9,920 bases of DNA, taken from assembly GCA_964470345.1 (NCBI GenBank), contig CAYYBE010000018.1, positions 1 to 9,920 on the forward strand, read 5' to 3'. This DNA comes from CAYYBE01 sp964470345 (GTDB lineage: Bacteria > Babelota > Babeliae > Babelales > Babelaceae). Within the stretch, counting starts at the first letter, position 1; every line of letters begins with the position of its first letter. Shown here in pieces: positions 1 through 4,747 of the stretch. Under the pieces are notes generated by a model, which worked only from the letters and a program-made list of their open reading frames with translations, ran no database searches and was not told where the DNA came from. Made by a program: the position numbers and the translations under genes.

Positions 1-299
1 AATATATTGCCAATCGTGGCAAACGCGCACAGCTACACTTTTGGCGCGATGTACAAGGCAATGAAGTTGATGCGATGGTCGAACGGGCCGATACGTTGTT
101 ACCGATCGAAATAAAATCGGGGCTTACGATCGACAATAGTTTTTTTGACGGTTTGCGCTACTGGAACACGCTCAAAGGTCATGAAACTGAGCGGGGCTTT
201 TTGGTTTACGGCGGCACCGAACGGCCACAACACGCTGCCGCAGATATTTTAGGCTGGCAAGACGTACAAACAATTGTCGATAGGTTATTTAAAGCTTAG
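1..299 (+). CDS. DUF4143-family AAA ATPase, C-terminal fragment (5' end outside window)
   Basis: Only the last 98 codons are visible; the first complete codon starts at base 3 and the TAG stop is at 297-299. The visible part carries the hallmark end of DUF4143 proteins: FWRDVQGNEVD (visible residues 13-23), then LLPIEIKSG (32-40), then a GTERPQ...ILGWQDV tail. In this family an N-terminal AAA ATPase (outside the window) is joined to a C-terminal domain resembling PD-(D/E)xK nucleases; E21, D23, E36 and K38 match that E-x-D ... E-x-K pattern. The cellular role of these ATPases is poorly defined. They are often numerous in genomes of host-associated bacteria and are sometimes discussed as defence- or mobility-related. 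Which subfamily this belongs to cannot be told without the ATPase half. The gene is separated from ruvB by 71 nt, so shared transcription is possible but not shown. Confidence 0.85.
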   Translation, partial: YIANRGKRAQLHFWRDVQGNEVDAMVERADTLLPIEIKSGLTIDNSFFDGLRYWNTLKGHETERGFLVYGGTERPQHAAADILGWQDVQTIVDRLFKA

Positions 300-303
300 T
301 TTC

Positions 304-332
304 TTTACAATGCAAAACAAATCCCATAGGCT
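304..332 (+). promoter_or_regulatory. weak candidate sigma-70-type promoter ahead of ruvB
   Basis: TTTACA at 304-309 matches five of six bases of the -35 consensus. It is followed after 17 bases by TAGGCT at 327-332, which keeps only the TA...T of a -10 box. It lies in the 71-nt gap between the upstream stop codon and ruvB. The -10 match is poor, so this is a suggestion only; ruvB could equally be read through from upstream. Confidence 0.22.
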
Positions 333-370
333 CAGCGATATATGAATGAATCTTACTATCGGATGGGTTT

Positions 371-1396
371 ATGGAGCAACCAAAGCCAATAGAATTTCTC
401 GCGCTGCCCGAAACAATTGAAGAATATAATCATGATTTTCACCCGAAAACATTTGATGATTATATCGGGCAAGCAGAGCTGAAAACCAAACTGCACTTGT
501 ATGCCCAAGCTGCGCGGATGCGCCAAGAGTCGCTTGACCACGTACTCCTGTTTGGTCCCCCCGGGCTTGGAAAAACGACGTTGGCCTATTTGATTGCTGA
601 AGTCATGGGCGTGGGAATTAAAATTTGTAGTGGACCGATGCTTGAGCGCACAGGCGACTTAGTAGCCCTGCTCACGAGTCTATCACCCCGTGATGTCTTT
701 TTTATCGATGAAATTCACCGTATGCCGATTAACGTCGAAGAAGTGCTCTATAGCGCTATGGAAAACTTTCGAGTTGATATTATTATTGGCCAGGGTGCTG
801 GTGCAAAGTCGGTAAATTTACCCTTAAGCCCCTTTACCCTTGTCGGCGCGACGACCAAGAGTGGCTTACTTTCAGCGCCATTGCGCAGTCGCTTTGGCAT
901 CAGTGAACGGCTCGAATTTTATACCGACGAAGAGTTACAAAAGATTGTTATACAAAGCGCACAATTTCTCAATCTTACGATCGATGAACCATCGGCACTC
1001 CAAATCGCAAAAGCGTCACGCGGGACACCGCGTCTTGCAAAGAAACTTACCCGCCGCGTGCGCGATTTTGCCCAAGTTTCTAATAACAGTATCGCCGACC
1101 AAGCAATTACGACCCAAGCGCTCACCTTTTTGGGCATCGATCCGCAGGGGCTGACCAACGTCGATCATGCGATTATTAAGACAATTATCGACATGTTTGA
1201 TGGTGGACCGGTAGGTCTGGAAACGATTGCATCGATCATTGGGGAAGATGGAAACACGATTGAAGAAGTCTACGAACCGTTCTTGCTCCGTAAGGGACTT
1301 TTAGAACGAACACCGCGAGGTCGACAGATACCCTTAAAAATGGTATCTTCTCTGAAAAAGATTCACAGTGGACAAACGACTATTTTTGGGGAATAA
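371..1396 (+). CDS. ruvB: RuvB, Holliday junction branch-migration ATPase
   Basis: RuvB is the hexameric AAA+ motor that, with RuvA, drives branch migration of Holliday junctions in recombinational repair in the cytoplasm. At 341 aa it is the usual full length. Visible motifs in order: Walker A GPPGLGKT (62-69), Walker B FIDEIH (111-116), the RuvA-contacting hairpin MENFRVDIIIG...AKSV (130-148), sensor 1 GATTKSG (159-165), arginine finger in LRSRF (R174), sensor 2 GTPR (218-221) followed by TRRVRDFA, and the C-terminal winged helix with GGPVGLETIA and RTPRGRQ (313-319). The start at 371 is the first in-frame ATG after an in-frame stop (347-349). The ribosome site is weak (GGATGGG at 361-367). 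The common LRDRFG arginine-finger context is LRSRFG here, which should not affect function. The protein ends QTTIFGE, a slightly unusual tail (see findings). It is followed after 3 nt by yebC. ruvA and ruvC are not in the window. Confidence 0.97.
   Translation: MEQPKPIEFLALPETIEEYNHDFHPKTFDDYIGQAELKTKLHLYAQAARMRQESLDHVLLFGPPGLGKTTLAYLIAEVMGVGIKICSGPMLERTGDLVALLTSLSPRDVFFIDEIHRMPINVEEVLYSAMENFRVDIIIGQGAGAKSVNLPLSPFTLVGATTKSGLLSAPLRSRFGISERLEFYTDEELQKIVIQSAQFLNLTIDEPSALQIAKASRGTPRLAKKLTRRVRDFAQVSNNSIADQAITTQALTFLGIDPQGLTNVDHAIIKTIIDMFDGGPVGLETIASIIGEDGNTIEEVYEPFLLRKGLLERTPRGRQIPLKMVSSLKKIHSGQTTIFGE
1373..1387 (+). other. RuvB C-terminal QTTIF, resembles a sliding-clamp-binding pentapeptide
   Basis: Codons 335-339 of ruvB encode Q-T-T-I-F, two residues before the C-terminus. 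The bacterial beta-clamp-binding consensus is roughly Qxx(L/M/I)F, and flexible C-termini are a common place for it. RuvB is not generally known as a clamp partner, so functional meaning is inference only. Confidence 0.25.
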
Positions 1397-1399
1397 GCG

Positions 1400-2116
1400 A
1401 TGTCAGGACATTCAAAGTGGGCAACAATAAAGCATAAAAAAGCAGCTATTGATGCAAAGCGCGGTAAACTGTTTACCAAATTGATTAAAGACATTTCGGT
1501 TGCAGCACGTGTTGGCGGTGGTGATCCTACCGGCAACCCTCGCTTGCGTCTTTTGCTTGAAAAAGCTAAAAGCGTTAATATGCCGGGCGACAATACTGCA
1601 CGTGCTATTAAAAAAGGTACTGGGGATCTTCCCGGTCAACAATATGAGCCCTTTACCTACGAAGGCTACGGGCCTGAAGGGGTAGCACTTATCATCGAAG
1701 TATTAACCGATAATAAAAATCGAGCTATTTCTGAACTGCGCCATTTCTTTAGCCGTGAGCATGGAAATCTGGGAGAAACCGGGTCGGTCAACTGGATGTT
1801 TGAGCGCTCCAGTGTTATTCGTCTGAACAAAAATAATTTCACTGAAGATCAACTCTTAGAAGAGCTTATCGATTTCCCTATCAAAGATATCAGTGCAGAA
1901 GAAGATCTCTTTGCTGTCTCTGTCGAGCCATCATCGAGCGAAGCAGTTCGACAAAAACTTGCCCAATTAGGTGCAGCCGTTAAAGAAGTCGAATTAGAAT
2001 GGGAGCCTAAAAACACCATCCCGCTGACACCCGAGCAAGAAGAAAAAGTTGTGAATTTCCTTAATAAGCTCGAAGAGCTTGAGGACGTTCAAAATGTGTA
2101 TGCCAATCTTGGCTAA
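1400..2116 (+). CDS. yebC: YebC/TACO1-family protein
   Basis: The protein belongs to the YebC/PmpR/TACO1 family. Members have been described as transcriptional regulators and, for the mitochondrial and some bacterial members, as factors helping ribosomes through difficult sequences such as proline runs; which applies here is not visible. The N-terminus is diagnostic: MSGHSKWATIKHKKAA (1-16), DAKRGKLFTKLIKDI (18-32), GGGDPTGNPRLR (39-50), NMPGDNTARAIKKGTG (60-75) and YEGYGPEGVA (87-96). FLNKLEELEDVQNVYANLG closes the protein at the usual point. Length (238 aa) is typical. In the middle, where many members have an A-G-A-E-D-type stretch, this one has DFPIKDISAEED (158-169), a mild divergence. 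The start follows GGGGAA (1388-1393) by six bases, and the ruvB stop is 3 nt upstream, so the two are translationally close. yebC next to ruv genes is a widespread arrangement, although in E. coli yebC lies upstream of ruvC rather than after ruvB. Confidence 0.95.
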   Translation: MSGHSKWATIKHKKAAIDAKRGKLFTKLIKDISVAARVGGGDPTGNPRLRLLLEKAKSVNMPGDNTARAIKKGTGDLPGQQYEPFTYEGYGPEGVALIIEVLTDNKNRAISELRHFFSREHGNLGETGSVNWMFERSSVIRLNKNNFTEDQLLEELIDFPIKDISAEEDLFAVSVEPSSSEAVRQKLAQLGAAVKEVELEWEPKNTIPLTPEQEEKVVNFLNKLEELEDVQNVYANLG

Positions 2117-2122
2117 AAGGAG
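2117..2122 (+). promoter_or_regulatory. strong Shine-Dalgarno site for yicC
   Basis: AAGGAG lies 6 nt before the ATG at 2129 and directly after the yebC stop (TAA 2114-2116). It fixes the yicC start and supports translation from a yebC-yicC message. Confidence 0.8.
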
Positions 2123-2128
2123 ATCTCC

Positions 2129-3022
2129 ATGGTTCATAGTATGACAGGGTTTGCAACGGCAACCATTACCCTTACCACGCCCACAACATCAGTTCCTGCC
2201 GTCATATCACTCAAAACACTGAACAGTCGATTTATTGATGTTAATTGCAAATTCCCGTCTGCCCTTTCATACCTTGAAACCACGATTATCAAAAAATGTA
2301 AGCAATCGCTTCATCGTGGCAGCATCTACACCACGTTGCATATTAGTAGTACTAATGCGCTTAAGACATCGGTGCAACCGTCATATCGCCTTGCTGAAAG
2401 CTATCTGGAAGCTATTAAGTCAGTACAAACAAAGTTTAATCTCCCGGGCACGATTACGATTTCTGATTTTATGCGCTTGCCCGATTTATTGGAAGCTGTT
2501 GAAGAAGGTGATGTCAGTAATAACGAAGCAGTCATTCTCCAGGCAATCGACTCATTATTGGCAACCGTTACGGTAGCTCGCCAACAAGAAGGGGTCTCAT
2601 TAGAAAAAGATCTTACCGAACGTATGCACGTCATTCAAGAGAGCATGACAACAATTGAGCCCCGCGCTACAGAGATTAACGAACAACGCAAAGAACACTT
2701 TTTGCGCGAGATTAAAACAACACTTGAATCTGCTGCACCAGAAGTGCGAGAACAACATCTGCAAGCGCTTTATAACAATATAGAAAACATTGACGTGCAT
2801 GAAGAGATCGTACGGTTTAAGAACCACCACAAAAACTTCCTCCTCACGCTCAGTGATGCTGCAGAGCAAAAGGGGAAAAAGTTGGACTTTATTTTGCAAG
2901 AGATGTTCCGCGAAATCAATACGCTCAGCGCCAAGCTGCCTGACACCATCTCGGGGCTCCCAATTATAACGATTAAAGTTGAGCTTGAAAAAGCACGAGA
3001 ACAAGTGCAAAATGTTGTATAG
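2129..3022 (+). CDS. yicC: YicC-family endoribonuclease
   Basis: This is a YicC-family protein (YicC-like N-terminal domain plus C-terminal DUF1732). YicC members have been characterised as endoribonucleases acting in RNA turnover in the cytoplasm. Length is 297 aa, as usual. Diagnostic segments: MVHSMTGFA at the extreme N-terminus, SLKTLNSRFIDVNCKFP (27-43), the conserved acidic/basic stretch DVHEEIVRFKNHHKNF (222-237), and the C-terminal signature KGKKLDFILQEMFREINTL (248-266) with SAKLPD after it. Residues 150-220 look helical and charged. The start is set by AAGGAG at 2117-2122, 12 nt after the yebC stop. In many bacteria yicC precedes gmk; that neighbour is absent, and the next gene instead encodes a secreted protein after a 71-nt gap. 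I see no convincing terminator between them. Its exact RNA targets cannot be inferred. Confidence 0.95.
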   Translation: MVHSMTGFATATITLTTPTTSVPAVISLKTLNSRFIDVNCKFPSALSYLETTIIKKCKQSLHRGSIYTTLHISSTNALKTSVQPSYRLAESYLEAIKSVQTKFNLPGTITISDFMRLPDLLEAVEEGDVSNNEAVILQAIDSLLATVTVARQQEGVSLEKDLTERMHVIQESMTTIEPRATEINEQRKEHFLREIKTTLESAAPEVREQHLQALYNNIENIDVHEEIVRFKNHHKNFLLTLSDAAEQKGKKLDFILQEMFREINTLSAKLPDTISGLPIITIKVELEKAREQVQNVV

Positions 3023-3093
3023 ATAAAGAGAGTTTCGTACTGAAGCATGATCGTACACCCCCTATCACTACACCCCGTTAGGAAACCAGACTC

Positions 3094-3798
3094 ATGCTTT
3101 CAAAACATACCCTATTGCCCGTCGCTACCATGCTTGCATTGCTTTCGCAAAGCGCTCTCATTGCATCTTCAGTAAAGACGTATGCATATACTTGTACACC
3201 AGCGTTAACTTCTCATCACCACTTTTATAATGGAATCATGCACCTTCAAGATGCCACAAAACTGTTCCAAGAAAGCCAAGAGATCGACCAAAAAGCTCTT
3301 AATCACATGGTAGACTGCTGGAAAACGGCTGCACAAGATTGTCATGCGGAGGCTGCTTATCGATTGGCAAGCCTGTACGAACTCGGAACGATCCCCTCTC
3401 GCTTCAAAGGTACCAAAGTTTGTAAACAAAACCTCAAAACTGCCTTGAAATACTACGTTTGGGCAGCAGAATTTGGTCGTTTTCAACGTTTCCAGTCACT
3501 CGAATGCAAAATCAGCATCAACAAAGCTGCGTTGTGTGGAATTGCAAGAATTCAAGATTTTTTAAGAAAAATGCATTCCCAACCATTGCGCTCACGGGTC
3601 CACAACAACTTTCAACGACTCAAGATTAATCCTCGGGCAAAACCACGACCAGTCACCTTCTCTTCCCCTGCCACACCACTTGATTCTGAACCACTGAAGA
3701 AAGAAACAAGTGAACAAAGCATTGCAGAATTAAGCAAAAACAATTTCTTATCAAAAACAGAGGAAAAGGGCGGAAACTCCAAGCAAGCACAAGCCTGA
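3094..3798 (+). CDS. secreted protein with a Sel1-like (TPR-related) repeat
   Basis: The 234-aa product begins with a clear export signal: short basic start MLSKH, hydrophobic core about residues 6-24, then a small-residue region (IASS), with likely cleavage near residues 24-27. The mature part contains a Sel1-like helical hairpin at about 72-130: W76-x-x-AA, then HAEAAYRLASLYELG (84-98) and TALKYYVWAAEFG (116-128), the usual spacing of A, Y, L, G and AA positions. A degenerate second unit may follow (144-160, KAALCGIARIQDFL). Sel1 repeats form protein-binding scaffolds and are common in secreted proteins of intracellular bacteria. Residues 177-234 are low-complexity, rich in Ser, Lys and Glu, probably disordered. 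Cysteines at 34, 75, 83, 110, 138 and 148 could pair if the protein is exported. The start has AGGA at 3080-3083, 10 nt upstream. The partner and precise role are unknown. Confidence 0.8.
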   Translation: MLSKHTLLPVATMLALLSQSALIASSVKTYAYTCTPALTSHHHFYNGIMHLQDATKLFQESQEIDQKALNHMVDCWKTAAQDCHAEAAYRLASLYELGTIPSRFKGTKVCKQNLKTALKYYVWAAEFGRFQRFQSLECKISINKAALCGIARIQDFLRKMHSQPLRSRVHNNFQRLKINPRAKPRPVTFSSPATPLDSEPLKKETSEQSIAELSKNNFLSKTEEKGGNSKQAQA

Positions 3799-3800
3799 CG

Positions 3801-3813
3801 GCTGATGATCAGC
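3801..3813. repeat. short palindrome after the Sel1-like gene
   Basis: GCTGAT-G-ATCAGC is a perfect 6+1+6 inverted repeat beginning 2 nt after the TGA at 3796-3798. The one-base spacer is too small for a normal hairpin loop and no T-run follows, so it is not a clear terminator. A protein-binding dyad next to the candidate promoter at 3818 is possible. Confidence 0.4.
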
Positions 3814-3817
3814 TCTC

Positions 3818-3847
3818 TTGCATAGACCAGCCTACCACTGCTACAGT
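3818..3847 (+). promoter_or_regulatory. candidate promoter for the paralogous gene pair
   Basis: TTGCAT (3818-3823) and TACAGT (3842-3847) are 18 bases apart and match the -35 and -10 consensus at about three and four of six positions. They sit in the 100-nt gap between the Sel1-like gene and the ATG at 3899, immediately after the palindrome at 3801-3813. Weak on sequence alone; the position is what makes it plausible. Confidence 0.3.
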
Positions 3848-3885
3848 AAAAGAAGGTCATGTGTTAAAGAAGCATCCAAGCGACC

Positions 3886-3891
3886 AAAGGA
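3886..3891 (+). promoter_or_regulatory. Shine-Dalgarno site that decides the start at 3899
   Basis: AAAGGA lies 7 nt before ATG 3899. The reading frame is open further upstream to a TTG at 3818, but that position has no good ribosome site. Starting at 3899 also brings the protein into exact register with its neighbour (AQWI at 63-66 in both) and exposes a proper signal sequence. Confidence 0.75.
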
Positions 3892-3898
3892 ACAGGGC

Positions 3899-4723
3899 AT
3901 GCAAAAGACTCCGCTACCCATTATTACCCGCTCAAGCATTGGCTGCCTTGCCCTGCTTGTGGCAACTGCACTTACTAGTGCCGCAACCCCGCCTGCAAAC
4001 CTGATTACCACGTTCTCAGCTGCTCACAGCTTTCCAACAAACCACACGTCCATCGCCCCAGTCGACCTGCAAAGCTCCTCCTCTGCACAATGGATTGAGG
4101 CAAATCCTGGGCCCTCGGCGGGAATAGGCGTAGGGCTCGTCGCTTGTACCGCTCTGCTCTGCTGGGTCATCAAAAAATGTCGCCGCCGAATATTAGATCA
4201 CTACAGAATCGGCCGAAGACGACACCAGGTATTTCCACAAACTACCGCGAGCAGAACAACGCCAAGAGCTTCTGTCACATCCCGCTCAACATCTGCCAGT
4301 TCATCTTCATCATCACCCCAAAGTGAAGTGCGGACCACAAATGTTCGCAGCGTTATTATTCCCGTTCTCGACCTTAAACCAGTCCTCGAACTTTCAAGAA
4401 CATTAACAGCAGTCCAAGAGGAGCCAACGAAAATAACAACTCAAGACCGAATCAACTCTCTCGGCACCTCTTCAATACGTTCAGCAACGTCACCCCAACG
4501 TTCTCCCAACCAAGCAGCAGAAGAGCGCGATATTCTTGCTGAAGCAGACCTTGTCCAACAACGAACAAATCCAACACTCCTGACAACCCCTCCCAACACC
4601 CCACCCTATGCCATTACAAAGACACAGAACTCTGCAGCACACCCTTTTGACGAGGCAGCTTATCTCTGGCACCATAAAACTATAAGATCAACAACACCAA
4701 GCGCCTATTATCTATTTGAATAA
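3899..4723 (+). CDS. membrane-anchored Ser/Thr-rich protein, paralogue A
   Basis: I do not recognise a named family. The 274-aa product starts with a signal-like segment (MQKTPLPIITRSS, then hydrophobic SIGCLALLVATAL about 13-25, small residues TSAAT). A short polar stretch with AQWI at 63-66 follows, then a second hydrophobic helix about 72-91 that ends in VIKK (90-93) and a very basic CRRR...RIGRRRHQ region. The positive charges after the second helix predict that the C-terminal part faces the cytoplasm of whichever membrane it spans. The tail (about 112-274) is low-complexity: a run of serines at 134-139, then STTPQ-rich sequence, with a slightly more ordered stretch around 148-172 (SVIIPVLDLKPVLELS). 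No catalytic motif is visible. The next gene shares the N-terminal layout residue for residue, 24 nt downstream, so the two are probably co-transcribed duplicates. The TTG-initiated extension from 3818 is rejected because AAAGGA precedes 3899. Confidence 0.78.
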   Translation: MQKTPLPIITRSSIGCLALLVATALTSAATPPANLITTFSAAHSFPTNHTSIAPVDLQSSSSAQWIEANPGPSAGIGVGLVACTALLCWVIKKCRRRILDHYRIGRRRHQVFPQTTASRTTPRASVTSRSTSASSSSSSPQSEVRTTNVRSVIIPVLDLKPVLELSRTLTAVQEEPTKITTQDRINSLGTSSIRSATSPQRSPNQAAEERDILAEADLVQQRTNPTLLTTPPNTPPYAITKTQNSAAHPFDEAAYLWHHKTIRSTTPSAYYLFE

Positions 4724-4747
4724 ACGCTGAGTTACAGGGGAAAACAT

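Noticed and set aside
2600..3058. 152-codon open frame on the minus strand
   Set aside because: It covers the conserved C-terminal half of yicC in antisense and has no recognisable motif; the sense frame is unambiguously a known family.
3023..3093. possible terminator or promoter between yicC and the Sel1-like gene
   Set aside because: Only a small GTAC/GTAC complementarity and no T-run or good -10/-35 pair were found. Nothing is supportable beyond the AGGA ribosome site.
3818..3898. N-terminal extension of paralogue A starting at a TTG codon at 3818
   Set aside because: There is no ribosome site before the TTG. AAAGGA precedes ATG 3899 at ideal spacing. The extension would bury the signal sequence and break the exact register with the downstream paralogue.
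4298..4318. TCA/TCT codon run as a possible phase-variable microsatellite in paralogue A
   Set aside because: The unit is a trinucleotide with mixed codons (AGT TCA TCT TCA TCA TCA), so slippage would not shift the frame; the run is short and simply encodes a serine tract.
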